Shown: positions 32,655-43,903 of the stretch, one piece after another
Layout: every line of letters starts with the position of its first letter
How positions within the stretch are numbered: position 1 is the first letter of the stretch
Source of the DNA: Undaria pinnatifida
Lineage: Eukaryota; Sar; Phaeophyceae; Laminariales; Alariaceae
NCBI GenBank assembly: GCA_012845835.1
Contig: JABAKD010000018.1
Span: forward strand, 3,230,229-3,294,228
Length of the DNA: 64,000 nt
Direction: 5' to 3'
Notes under the pieces: generated by a model
The model's input: only the letters and a program-made list of their open reading frames with translations
Databases searched by the model: none
What the model was told of the DNA's origin: nothing
Made by a program: the position numbers and the translations under genes

Positions 32655-33660
32655 CGACAGACTATAAAAATAAAAATACACTCCAGCTGTGAGATCGAAG
32701 ATTTTGTCGAAACTCATCTTTGCAAGCTGTGTGTGATACTCTGATCGCGCGTATTACGGGTTGTGTGTCCTCATTAATGATATAGGTCAGCGACTCCCCT
32801 TACAACTACAGTGTAGCTATCAGGGCCAACAAGGTGATGTTAGTCAGTCTATGCGCAGAAACTATAAAACCCGTTTTTGAGGGGGACAACATCTGACAAC
32901 TGTGGAAGGAAATGCATCAGTTATCAAGCGAATCCTGTAAGACGAATAACCGGTGTTGGGAGGGCGGAGTTTATAAGGACGCGGGGGCCTGATTCTGATC
33001 AAGAGGGAGCGGGGTGGGGAGGTGGGGGGCGGGACGGGCGGGGCAACTCAATCTGTGCGTGGAAACTAAAAATCCTTCAAGGGTATAAATCTGACGGTTT
33101 TGGAAAGAATGCACCAGTTTATCATGTATACTGTAAGTCGTACAACCATTGAGTAGAGTTGGCGGAGTGTTCGAGGGGGTGTGGGGTGGGGGTGGGGGTG
33201 TGGGTGGGGGTGTGGGGTGGGGGTGGGGGTGGGGGTGGGGGTGGGGGTGGGGGTGGGGGTGGGGGTGGGGGTCGGGGTGTGGGGGTGGGGGTGGGGGTGG
33301 GGGTGGGGGTGGGGGTGGGGATGGGGGTGGGGGTGGGGGTGGGGGTGGGTTGGGGGGGTGGGGGGGGCGGTCGGCGGGGGGGGGTGGGAGGGGTGAAAGG
33401 GTTTTTTAAATATCTTTAGGTCGCATATATGCAGGGGTTTGCTATACGCTTGGTGCCAGGTCTAGGCGAGGGTGCAGGTGGTGGGGAAAGACGGGGCGTT
33501 GAGAAGAGGGGGGGGGTTAATCGAAGCATCAGCATGGATGGCTCTAGAAAGGCAATGAGGTGATATCAAGTGCGTGGAAGTGTTTACTACTCTGGCAGAT
33601 TTCGATGTTAGGTGGGCGTTTAAACTAGAGGGAGCGGGGGAAAACATAAAAAAGGGGGGG
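32655..33660 (+). repeat. Inverted duplication, left arm
   Basis: Reverse complement of about 39885-40645, readable through several landmarks: GTATTACGGGTTGTGT (32752), AACCCGTTTTTGAGGGGGAC (32870), GTTTGCTATACGC (33437), GGTGATATCAAG (33559) and GATTTCGATGTTAGG (33600). Near 33090-33180 it holds an internal duplicate of 32890-32985 and then the G-rich array. The opposite arm lacks that expansion. Confidence 0.85.
33172..33405 (+). repeat. G-rich GGGGGT hexamer array
   Basis: About 230 bp of GGGGGT/GGGTGT repeats, all G on the plus strand. Three plus-strand frames stay open as Gly/Val/Trp polymers, which is an artefact of composition. The density of G-runs would allow many alternative G-quadruplexes. 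Confidence 0.95.
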
Positions 33661-33711
33661 GGCGTGGGGGGCGGGGGGTTCCGGGGGGCGGGGGGGGGGG
33701 GGGGGGGGGGC
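33650..33711 (+). repeat. Poly-G tracts
   Basis: Runs of up to about 21 consecutive G separated by CGT, C and TTCC. Its mirror is the C-run/T-run at 39874-39920 in the inverted arm. Confidence 0.9.
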
Positions 33712-34580
33712 ATATATGTAATCTCGCAAGTATCGACCAGCCCACCAGCCCCACTCGAATGTGGAAAATTATTCCATTACACAAAAAATCAGCATTACTT
33801 TCAGCTGTTCCGGGCTCACATGTTAGGAAACACCATTGACCGGAGGCAAGTTTCCAACAATTAACCTTGCCCGACGTCGAAATAATAAGGTATATCTAGA
33901 GCACTTGTTTGAGCACCCTAGACTGCTGAGCAGTTTCTCTTGACTGACCATCTCGTGATATGTTGCTGCTGGGGGGCCTCCAAGACGACAGTTTGGTCTT
34001 TTATTATAAATTCTAGCGCCTTCGCCGTCTCTATCCGCCCCCACCCATGTACACTACACGCATCGCTTCGTAGGTGCAGCTAGATGATCCCGTCGCCCGA
34101 GATCCGGGTCGCGGCTTTAATCCGACAAGTTGAGATTTAGATTTGTCGAACACGGGGTCTGCTTCGCCTCGGGGTGAATCGCGTGCCCACGCAGACTCAA
34201 CGCCTTGGCTTGGCTGGCCAATCCAGGGACTACTTCACGCCTGCCCGCGTTATCAGCAAGGGCCCCAATTCGCTTGCGCTCGGCGTGCGCTTGCTAGCTT
34301 GCACGCCACGAGCTGCACCCGAGATTGGTCCTGGGGGCTCGATCACGTGTTTCTACAATCTTCCACGACCCAGATTCCCGACAAAGACATGCCACAGTTT
34401 GTCTATAAACTCCATAAACATCACTTTGTCTGTTACTTTATCTTCTTGCGTATGCTGTATTTGAGGCAGAAAGAGGGTGTCAGCACGCGCATAATTTTCC
34501 CACAACGTGCTGGCGCATACCCCACCTGTGGGTAGCATGCATCCGACCCGACTTCGGGGGTCAGTTTCATACGCGGACAA
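33712..34580 (+). repeat. Duplicated segment E, copy 1
   Basis: Colinear with 41465-42440 and 62812-63850, and more distantly with 56690-56860. Landmarks are CGCAAG(T/C)ATCGACCAG, TTGGCTTGGCTGGC followed by GGGACTAC, TATCAGCAAG, and CGGTGCATCGTC/GCGCGTCGTC at its right end. Open frames within it differ between copies, so I call none. Confidence 0.8.
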
Positions 34581-35870
34581 GGAAGGTGTTGGTGATGACA
34601 AACGTTGGTGAAGCTGGTATCGGTGCATCGTCATGTGTCAGCCATACGTGGACAAGCAAAGTTTTGGTGATTGTAATAGATACACACACAAGGGGGGGAG
34701 GCCCACCCCCTGCGGGGGGGCACATTTCCGCAAGGCGGGAGTACTCCCTCTTTGTAAACAGGAATGATAGCTTTAACAACGGCCCTAAAACGCTTTCTCC
34801 AAGACCTCGTGTGCTGGTAATCCACAGCGAGGCACGGTGTTGGCGACCGCAACAGAAAATTGAAACTGTGAGCTGCTTTTCGCTCGACTTCGTGCATCGG
34901 CCTTTCCCGGAGGCCGTCGGAGAATATAAGCCTTACACGTTACTGCAATCGTTAAGCAGGCACATGTTTTAGCAGTCACAATGTTCGTCGTTTTGGAGGA
35001 CCCGCCCCGATCATAGGAACTTTGCGCGAGACAACGGAAGTAGAAATGCCCACTTTTCTCATTCGGTTTTCCGTGCCGATATCATTGTTTAGGACTGAAC
35101 TCATTTTTTGGTCAACAAATTCAAACTACTGTTCATATTCATACTTGCCAAATAGAGCGGGACATTAATCTATCCTGCCCCCCCACGAGCGGAAAAAGCA
35201 AAAAGTGCAATTGCAAGAACAAGGACAAGAAGAACAACAAGTCCAAACACAAAAAACATATAGGAAAGAAACACCCAATAAAACGTAACATACATATACA
35301 AGAAGCAAAAAAAAACAAGAAGAAAAAAGAATAAACGCACAAATCAACAAGTACAGTACAGGCCAAACAGAACTTAGTAGCAACAAACATATATTGAACT
35401 AGATTTTACCAACGTGGTTCCACGTGCTTCTCGGGTTTGCTCCCACCAACGAACCATGACCCCGCGACCACCGACTTGGCTTTCGCCGGCATCTTTTACG
35501 AGATGTCTTTTGAAGATAATCGCAATCCCGTATCCTGATCGGTTAGCTACGCATGAGCAAGCAAGACCAACAGTGAGTGTTATCAAAGCACCAAACCCCA
35601 GGCATCATACTTAGCAGCATAATGGTTAGACGTAGATGAACAGCAAATACATCGGTGGATATCTGCCAATGGCTATTCCCCCTCTTCATCATCACCAACA
35701 AAACAGTTATTCATAACACTTGTTATAGCAGCAAAGCCATATGCACCTAACTATTAATAGTCCGTTTCCGCTAGTCCATTCTGGCGAAAAAAGTAGCATC
35801 TAGAGTAGCTAGACACCAAACGTAATTATGCAGTTGGTACAGTTGGCGACATTTAGCCAACGTCGAAAAA

Positions 35871-37330
35871 CTAAAAACAGCTCGCTGTACTTGAGAAGCA
35901 CCAGCCAAACCACTTAGTTACAGCTAATGTCCAATCTGCGCCATCGGTCCCCGTCTCTACAAACCCCTCCTCTTCTTTGTCCTCCCGAACGCCCAAGGCA
36001 GGCGAGCACACGAACTCGGAGGAGGCGAGGCACACCACAGCTACGTCCTGCAACCTCACGGAGTCCAACCTAGGGCATCGCATTTGGCCCCACCCCGTCG
36101 ACCGGGTCGACTGCTCGTCGCTGGTGTCGCACATGCCCGAGTAAGCTGAGCTGCCATCCTGTTCCTCAGCGTCCGACGGCGTCCAGCTGCGCAAACTGTA
36201 CGCCACACTGCCCTCCACGATGGCGTCCGACTCGAAGGTTTCTTGGACGGGGGAGGGTACCGATGCTGAAGTGGGGGACACCAAGGGGTCCAGTTCAAGG
36301 AAGCCTTCGTTTGAGCCTGCCGGGTAGGTCCTGTCATCGTTCTCTGTGTCAGATTGGCCGCAGTCCCTCACCGGAAGCCCAACCGGATCCAATGCCGGGT
36401 ACCAAGCTTTGTCCGACCCCCTCGAGGAATGGGCGGAGTCGTCGGCGCATGCATCTGAGTCCATGCAAGTTGTCGAGTGGTCTGTGTCCGAGGACGAGTC
36501 TACCGGAACTAATGCCAAACCCCGGTCTTTGTCCGACGGCTCCGAGGTGGTCGTTTCCTTGTCCTTATCGGCTGGGACCTTGAAGTTGTTGGATGTTCTA
36601 CCCGCTTCTGGAGGCGACCACACCGGATCTGATGACGGGCACCATTTTTGGTCCGACTCCCCCAAGTAATGACCTGTGCTGTCATCCCCCTCGCCTGAGT
36701 TCCTGCAGCTACTCGAGCTGCCTTCCTGCCCGTCCGAACTCAGGTCGGTCGAGTTGTCCAACTCTCTCCACTCGGTGGAGCCGCTTCCCATCCAGATTCC
36801 GTTCGATTCCCAAGTGTGGAGGCCAATGGAGAGCTCGGGGTCCGACACCACAGACCATACGGCATCCGATCCCGTCGAGGTGGAGGATGCGGAGTTGCTT
36901 TCCTCAATGTCTGGCAAGGTTGTGTCATACGTGGACCGTGCGGGGTTCGAAGCCTTCCAAGGGGAAGAGGTGGAGTTCATGTTCACAAGGTCCGGCAGCA
37001 TGGTGTCCTCGATATTCCCCGTGACAAAGTCGCGGCACAGAACGGGGTCAGATTCCAAGGGGTTGGGGAGTTCCCAATATCCTGGGGTACCGTGCATATG
37101 TTGTCGGCTTTTCACGCGGCAAGAACAGAGCAGTCTGACTCCGGCCCCGTGGTCGATTTTTCTGGAATGGGTTGATCCAAAACGCGAGAGATAGCCGCTT
37201 CGACGATGTCCATCCTGGCAGCATCGTCTTTCTCCTGCCAAGGCAGAGAGGTGGCGATAAAGGAGGGAGAGTATACCAGCGAGGGAGGGAATAAGCGAGC
37301 GGAATAATTAGGACCCCCATCGGTTGACAT
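35871..37330 (-). pseudogene. Module-protein family, copy 2 (N-terminal lesions)
   Basis: From about 37060 leftward to the stop at 35871 a ~400-residue frame matches 43904-45358 along its length, starting NPLESDPVLCRDFVTGN. It contains the family modules, for example SDQKWCPSSDPVWSPPEAG and SDKAWYPALDPVGLPV, and ends KWFGWCFSSTASCF. Upstream, the family N-terminus (PWQEKDDAARMDIVEAAISR) lies in another frame. It is cut by TGA at 37112-37114, where copy 3 has Trp, and by a one-base indel near 37062. The apparent 456-codon frame reaching 37241 therefore begins with about 56 out-of-frame residues and a TTG. Three further stops follow the C-terminus relative to copy 1. Most likely a recent pseudogene. 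Confidence 0.65.
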
Positions 37331-37349
37331 GGGTGAGCCAACCATTTGT

Positions 37350-39132
37350 GGAATGGCAGGGGGCATGTGACCAAAACTGAAAACGATTTTACACTCCCAG
37401 GAAGGTCTGAAGGAAATATTACAGGAGTGCTGTGGCCACATACGAAAATAAAAAAAGAAGCATCTTTAACGTTTGGCGTTAGTTCTTGTTGATGTTAGAG
37501 CACGTCCCATCATGTCTAGGTAAACCATGTACAGTGGGGTGTCAACAGTTTGGGTTTGTTCCAAACCTGGACTTGCGTCTGGACAGCTACAATTTGTCGT
37601 AGTAAAGTAGTAAGGGGGTGAGGGGCGAGCAAGGTAATGGGTTGATTGATTGATGTTTTGCCCGTGAACGGTTTAGTTGTGTTGCGTAACTGTTGGTGTC
37701 TTTTTCGTGGTAGTAGTTACAGAAGTGGAGCGAAGGAGTGAGCTAAGGGATTGGTGTGTTGAGCCACCGAACACCGGGAACAAGAAAGATCAAGGGCCTT
37801 CGCGTGCTATGTGCGATGGGCGTAAAACGCAGTACTTTGAAAGTTGTATATACTCTAATGTAGGCCATGAGATTGTTCGTCGAATTGCGAGTGATATAGA
37901 TTCGTTCTGGTTAGCCATGAACGGATGCCCTTAGTGACGAAGGAACTACCCAACACCGTTAGAGTACCACCCGTGTGTCACATCATCATTAAGTACATAC
38001 TTAGGGCATGGTATTAGTCATCGAGCTGCACGTTTGCTGTTTCTCAACGTCAGGTAATGAGTGAGATAGAGGTCCCAAAGTCTGGAGCCTGACGAAAATA
38101 CTGTGCATTTCTGATGTAGCATGCGTCCACTAGGAACTGGCCAACACGACAGAGCGAGAGAGTGAACCAGTACCATATACTTGGTATAACTTAGTATGAC
38201 ATGTCCTACCATGTGCACTACCCCGTAAAGTATACAACGCCGAAGGTTGACTATTCTATTATTAATATCGGGAGCTCACATTATAGCCCGGGGTACCATG
38301 TCTAGCAGCACTTTACACACTCTGCCATGAATACTACCGCCAAGACGTATTCCAGCCGGCGGTTAATGACTTCAAATTCTGAAAGGGGGGATTCGTACTG
38401 TGTCACCCGGGGTTCATTTTTTAGCAACATCACACACTCTACCTTGTATACTACCGCCGTAGATTACGCCATCCGCGATATAACCACTTGCAATCACTAA
38501 CGATCACTCACTCTACGTCCGGCATGACACGTTTGTTTTGTTGTGCGGTTTAAGCTAAATCAGTGGTATAGCCCACCCAATGACAAGCTAATGAAGGCCG
38601 CCTTATATTCCTTATGGTCTTATCTTTGCCATCCAAAAAGTATCACATACCATTTGCAAGTAGTTGTTGTTCGTGACAATTCGATTTACTTGGTATTATC
38701 TAGAACATGGTCTTAAGCCGGGTGGTCGTAACAAGGGCACTCACTACCGGAACTAAGTGTCGAGCACTACGCACAGCTGTGGTGCTGTTTACCTAAAACT
38801 ATCGTACGACAAGGGTTCTGCGCAGGGGTCAGAAAATCACCAACGCGGTGGCCTCTGTCGCCAGTGACTCCGAGCTGGTGAATGCCGAAGCCCCATAAGT
38901 GAGCCCCCTGCCGTAGCTTTGATAATGAGTGATTCAGTACAGTATGGTCAGTGATTTAAATTTCATTTTCACCAGTCGTTTCCGCACAAACACGTGCATA
39001 TCGGTCGACCAAGGGATGGGTTTTTGGTATTAGACATGAGCTCCATTGTTTGGGGGTTTATCCAAAGTCCCATCTTGTAGCAGGGGAACCCCACACCGGA
39101 CACAAAAAAATGACCGTTTCCAAACTGTACAC
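37350..39132. other. Conserved non-coding flank of block B, copy 2
   Basis: Aligns with 27400-28700 and 45400-46900, and further with 29410-30200. It contains GGGTGGTCGTAACAAGGGCA at 38719 and a repeated local motif TATCACCCGGGGTACC/TGTCACCCGGGGTTC (38282 and 38400), which also occurs in copy 3. No gene is seen. Confidence 0.5.
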
Positions 39133-39211
39133 CATCATGACGCGTGCTACGCCACTATATTTCTGAGGTTCCTCAATTAGGGAGCTTAAGACCTCTCCCA
39201 AAACCTGATCT
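39133..39211 (-). repeat. Dispersed repeat N (inverted), inside block B copy 2
   Basis: Reverse complement of 2544-2635, and also present at 47171-47260. It marks the right limit of this block copy. Confidence 0.65.
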
Positions 39212-39284
39212 TTGTTATAAGAAAAACGTGCAACCACCGGATGAAGAATCCCATGGTCTAGGTACATAGTAGATATGATAGTCG

Positions 39285-39690
39285 AAGTAGATACAGAGAT
39301 GATCCCCACCTGCAACAATGATCCTATTGTGTGATGCAATTTAGATTCTGTCATGTGACCTATGAGGGCGATTCCACCCTCACGCGCTCGCTGCGACTCC
39401 ACTGCAGCCATTCTCCCGGGCGGCGTGGTATAGCCATTGCGCGCCGGTCATTGCTCGTACGACTAAGTTCGCTGGTAACGTCCCAGCTGTATAAATTATG
39501 TAGGTAGAAATACAGGAAATACCTTCCTGTATCCGTGTTTCAATTTTGTCTAGGTTCCGTCAGGTGATCCACGACTACACACTCACGAAATGGCCGGGAC
39601 TCCACAGCGGCGAATATGGCTGGCGGCATGATACAGCCATTCCGCGCCCGGCATTATCCCTACGACATAAATTCATACTAAGTGCTCCAA
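39285..39690 (+). repeat. ~220-bp satellite, two units (duplication A, copy 1)
   Basis: Two units start at about 39310 and 39527 (CCTGCAACAATGATCC and CCTGTATCCGTGTTTC). Each includes TTCTGTCATGTGACC, a CCACCCTCACGCGCTCG block and CCATTGCGCGCC. The paralogous site at 61.1-61.93 kb has four units. Confidence 0.8.
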
Positions 39691-39873
39691 TATAGTACAG
39701 AAAAAATAGTAGACAACGAAGATACAGTACATACATGTAGGCCCCTACATATATGATTCATACGCGCGATCGGAGGATCACACACAATGTTGCGAACAAT
39801 CAGTGTCGACCAAATCCTTGATTTTTATATTGATTTTAATATTATATGTCACCTAAATATCTTGAAAACCCTT

Positions 39874-39920
39874 CCCCCCCCCCCCACTTTTTTTTTTTTT
39901 TTTTTTTTTCTTTTTTTTTT
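39874..39920. repeat. C-run followed by T-run
   Basis: Twelve C, then about 30 T with one interruption. This mononucleotide tract lies at the outer end of the inverted-duplication right arm. Confidence 0.9.
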
Positions 39921-40645
39921 GTTCCCTAGCTTCCTCTTGCGTAAACGCCCCACCTACGATCGAAATCCGCCAGAGTAATAAACACTTCCACGCCCTGGAT
40001 ATCACCTCGTTATCGTTTCAGAGCCGTCCATGCCGCTGCTGAAATTCCCACCCACCCCCGTCCCCCAACGCCCCCTCCTTCCACCCACCACCCGCACCAT
40101 CGCCTAGACCTAGCACCACGCGTATGTATAGCAAACCCCTACATCAATGCGACCTAATGCCCTCCCTCCCCGCCCCCGCCCCCCCCCGCCATATTCCTCC
40201 CCCTCCCCCACAAGAAATATTTATAGTTTCCACGCACAAATAGACCTGCCCCACCCGTCCCCTCCCCCCCATCCCCCCCTCCCGCCCCCCTTTAGATCAA
40301 ATTCAGGCCGCCACGCCCTTAAAAACTCCGCCGGTTATTCGACTTACAGAATTCACTTTATAAACTGATGCATTTCCTTCCACAGCTGTCAGATTTTGTC
40401 CCCCTCAGAAACGGGTTTTATAGTTTCCGCGCACAGGCTGCCTAACATTACCCTGTTGACCCTGATAGCTACACTTTAGTTGCAAGGGGAGTCGCCGACC
40501 TATATCCTTAATGACGATACACAACCCGTAATACGCGCGATCGGAGTATCACACACAGCTTGCAAATATGAGTTTCGACAAAATATTCGATCTCACAAAT
40601 GGAGTGTATTTTAATTTTTATAATATATGTCGCTCACATTGTCGG
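39885..40645 (-). repeat. Inverted duplication, right arm
   Basis: Reverse complement of 32655-33660. It also holds a C-rich stretch (40040-40300) matching the G-rich stretch of the other arm at about 33000-33050 but without the hexamer expansion. A ~100-bp subunit (CGCGCGATCGGAG...ATATGTC) is present twice, at 39760-39865 and 40535-40632. Related subunits lie at 41370-41470 and 62740-62830. Confidence 0.85.
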
Positions 40646-41464
40646 CGCGCAGTGATCATGGGGACCCAATGCTAGCACAAGTATAAATTGTAGTCTAGAG
40701 GATAGCAGTAGACTATTCCGCCGATACATCTCGCTGTTAGCATGATGCAGTGATTGCGTGGCAGAAAAGAATCCCAGGAAATGGGTAGCGTAAATAGTAG
40801 ACTGACCTGCTGTGGTTTTTGGATACTAACGAGGCCAGCTCGCAGAATGTATCATGCAGCATATAATCAACCATTATGGCCACACCAATTAGCTCGAGTC
40901 AAGACCGCATTTGTCGCCTCAATCGGCGATCAAACCGTGTACTCTAGAAGGAAGCCTACCAGAGCAACCAGTCTGATGGTACATTTAAGAAGAAGGAGCA
41001 TACCTGTGATGTCATCCGTGACAACGGAGCTTGTCTTGAACAGCACATACGTGTACAGCCCTCGATCGATTTCACAGCAGATGTCAGCTCGCGTTTTTTG
41101 GTGTTATTATCATCATCAACGAACTCAATCAATTAGTGACATGCTCCAGCCATCAAATATTAGACTATATAATATAATATTGTCTCACGCAGCAGTACGG
41201 CCCAACCGATCGAAGTTGCTGTTGTCCTGGTCATCGCAATACAAGTCGGGACAGACAGGTTCCAACCACTGCCTACCGCCAAACATTATTTTCTAGTAGG
41301 AGTATTACAGTCCCAACTCATAACGGCCAGGTATCACACCAGGTAGTAAACTGTTGTATCCATGGTGTGACACGAGTATAGACGACATATATGTGCACAT
41401 AGCTTGTAAATATGATAATCGATGAAATCCTCAATCTCACACCTGGAGTGTGTCTGAATTTTTT

Positions 41465-42440
41465 TATAGTATGTACCACCTCGCAAGCATCGACCAGTTA
41501 ACCAGCCCCACTCCCACCTCAGGTAGTTGGAAAAAAAGCATTTTAAAACGAACCAGCACTCTCTTCCGTTGCTCTGGACACAGATATCAAGAGACGGCAC
41601 TTTCACCACTTGGCCGGCGGCAAAATTCCAATAGTTGACCTTGACCGATGCAAACTACTAGGGTTAAGTTTGGCCGCTAGTGTTAACACCCTTGACGGCC
41701 GGGACGTTCCCGTTGACTGGCCGTCTCGGGACATAGTGCTGCTGAAAGGGCCATTGGACACAAACATTTTGATTGTATCATAACTCTTGCATCTTCGCCA
41801 TCTCTAACCGCGCCCCCCCACGTGCACCACACACACCGCATCAGAGACGCGGCCAGGTAATCCCGTCGCCCGAGCTCCCGGTCGCGGGAATAATCCCGCA
41901 AGTTGAGATACAGCTTTCTCGTGCACGGGGTCATCTTCGCCTCCGAGTTGACCGCGCGCACATGCGGAGTCAAATACTTGGCTTGGCTGGCGAAATTAGG
42001 GACTACCTCGTGCCCGCCTACAATATCAGCAAGAGCTCCTACCGCTTGCGCCCGGCGTGTCCTTGATAGCTAGCACGCGACGAGCCGTAACCGGGAGTGG
42101 TCCGGGGTTGCTCGTTTACGTTGTTTTACGACACTCTTCTACGACCCATATTCCCGACACAGACGTGCCTCATTCTCTCCACAAAACAACATAAACGTCA
42201 CCTTGTCTGTTACGTTGTTATTTTTTGTGCGCAGACAAAGCTATCCTACAGCATTTAGAACATAGACCCTTTGTCAACTTGGCCATATCCTGCGACATGT
42301 AGTATGCATGTGTTGTATTTGAGGCAGAACTCGAATGTCAGCGAACGCACAGGTTTCGCTCAACGTCTTGGCGCATACAACACCGGTGGGTAACATGCAT
42401 CCCGCGCGGCGACGGGAATCGGTCCTACGCGGACGAGCAA
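41465..42440 (+). repeat. Duplicated segment E, copy 2
   Basis: Near-identical to 62812-63850 and diverged from 33712-34580. It leads directly into block B copy 3, as copy 1 of segment E leads into block B copy 2. No stable reading frame is shared by the three. Confidence 0.85.
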
Positions 42441-42769
42441 GGTGTTGGTGATGATAAATGTTGAAGCTGGTATCAGCGCGTCGTCGTTTGTCATACTAAG
42501 GGGGGCAAGAAAAGTCCAGGCGAACCGGTGAAGCTGGGAGGGAGTGGGGGGGTGTTCCTCAGGGCGGGAGTTCTTTCCCCTTGTGAGAAGGAATGGGATC
42601 TTTATGAACAGCTCTAAGCTGCTTTCGGCAAGACTCCGTGTGTTGGTAATCCGCGGACAGGCCAGGTTGGCGAATGTATCAGAATACATAAAGGATGTGA
42701 GCTGCTTTTCGCACGGTTTCGTACGTCGATCTTTCACTAAGGCAGCGCGGAGAGACTGGAACTTACACG

Positions 42770-43038
42770 GACCCAGGCTACGGTAGGGGGGTCCCCTTTT
42801 GGGCCTTCTATTTCAGTGGCTAGGGGTCACTCGCGCGAGTAACCCCTTTGTTCCTACGAGATCTTACGTTTTCTTCATGTTTTACATTGACGAAATCAAT
42901 CCGCGATGCAAAGGTGATCTAAGCTGCGCCAAAACAAGTGCCTAAACCATCCTTACTCGTGGGGTACAGAGTCACTCGTGCGAGTGGCTCAAACACACCA
43001 GTAAAAATGGGGGTACCCCCCCTACCGTAGCCTTGGTC
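42770..43038 (-). mobile_element. MITE family M, copy 5 (fresh)
   Basis: A 269-bp element with the same ends as 20193-20461, in inverse orientation. It is flanked by a perfect CACG duplication (42766-42769 and 43039-43042). Block B copy 2 gives the empty site: CTTACACG runs straight on there. Subterminal palindromes TCACTCGCGCGAGTAA and TCACTCGTGCGAGTGG are intact. Overlapping small frames are artefacts. Confidence 0.93.
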
Positions 43039-43903
43039 CACGCTACTACATTTTTGTTTATCAGTCACATTGTTCATCTTTATTAGAGGCCCCGTCATGA
43101 TCATGGGGAATTTGAACAAGACAACAAAAAACTCAGTATCCGCGTTCCTCATTTACTTTTCCCATCTCAATGGTAATTATGTTTTAAAACTGAACGCATT
43201 GTTTGATTCACTCGTTCGAACAACTGTTGATACGTGCCAAGTAGACGGGACAGTCGATCTACACCCCCTCCCCCAAACGCTAAATACGACGAGAAAAGGA
43301 ACAAGTGCACCCACAAAGACATTGAGAAAACGAACAATCCAAATATAGAAAATAAATTGGAACGAATAACGGAATAAAGCGGAATGGAAACAAGAAAAAA
43401 AAGAAACAAAAGGAAAAAGAAAAAAAGGAACTCTGCATGAACAAGCAAATAGTGGACGAGCCTTTACGCGCGCCGCTCCCCATGCTCCTCGGGCATGCCC
43501 TCACCAACAACTCATCTCCCCTGCGATCACCGGCTTGATTTTCGACGTCACCTTGACCGGATGTCGTCTAAACATTATCGCCATACCGCATATTTTTACT
43601 TCAGCTGCGCGTAAACAGCAAGACAAACAGTGGATGTCTTTAAAGCACCAAACCTCAGTCGTCATACTTAGAAGCAAACAAGCTTCACGATGGTGAGCTA
43701 CAAAGTCAGCGGTGGATATCTTCCAATGGCCACCCCCGCTGTACATCATCACAAACAAACCAGAAAGTCATAGACCTTCCTTTAACAGCAAAACCATTAG
43801 CTACATTTAACAGGTCCGTTTCCGCCAGTCCATTCTAGTAATGAAAGTAGGTGGAGTAGCTAAACACCACATTCAGTCATACAGGCGATTTAGTTGGCGA
43901 CAT

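Larger units (their letters stand above)
34581..39215. repeat. Large duplicated block B, copy 2 (~4.6 kb)
   Basis: Aligns with 24811-32440 and 42440-49350 from the GGTGTTGGTGATGA segment through the purine tract (35190-35345), the gene, and the flank to the inverted repeat N (39133-39211). It stops earlier than the other two copies, where duplication A begins. It lacks the two extra segments of copy 1 and the MITE of copy 3. Confidence 0.85.
39285..42605 (+). repeat. Segmental duplication A, copy 1
   Basis: Colinear and highly similar to 61515-64000. Shared landmarks are CAGAGATGATCC, TGGCCGGGACTCCACAGC, GGGACCCAATGCT, TCTCGCTGTTAGCATGATGC, the segment around GTGACAACGGAGCTTGTCTT, CACACCTGGAGTGTGT, and the end GGCGGGAGTTCTT. 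Between 39745 and 40632 this copy contains about 890 bp, including the inverted-duplication arm, that the other copy lacks. Open frames such as 40754-41296 (180 codons) are shifted in the other copy and are not called. Confidence 0.9.

Noticed and set aside
33149-33419. Glycine/valine/tryptophan-rich ORFs of 71-86 codons in three frames
   Set aside because: All come from the GGGGGT array; three overlapping frames cannot all be coding and none has a start context.
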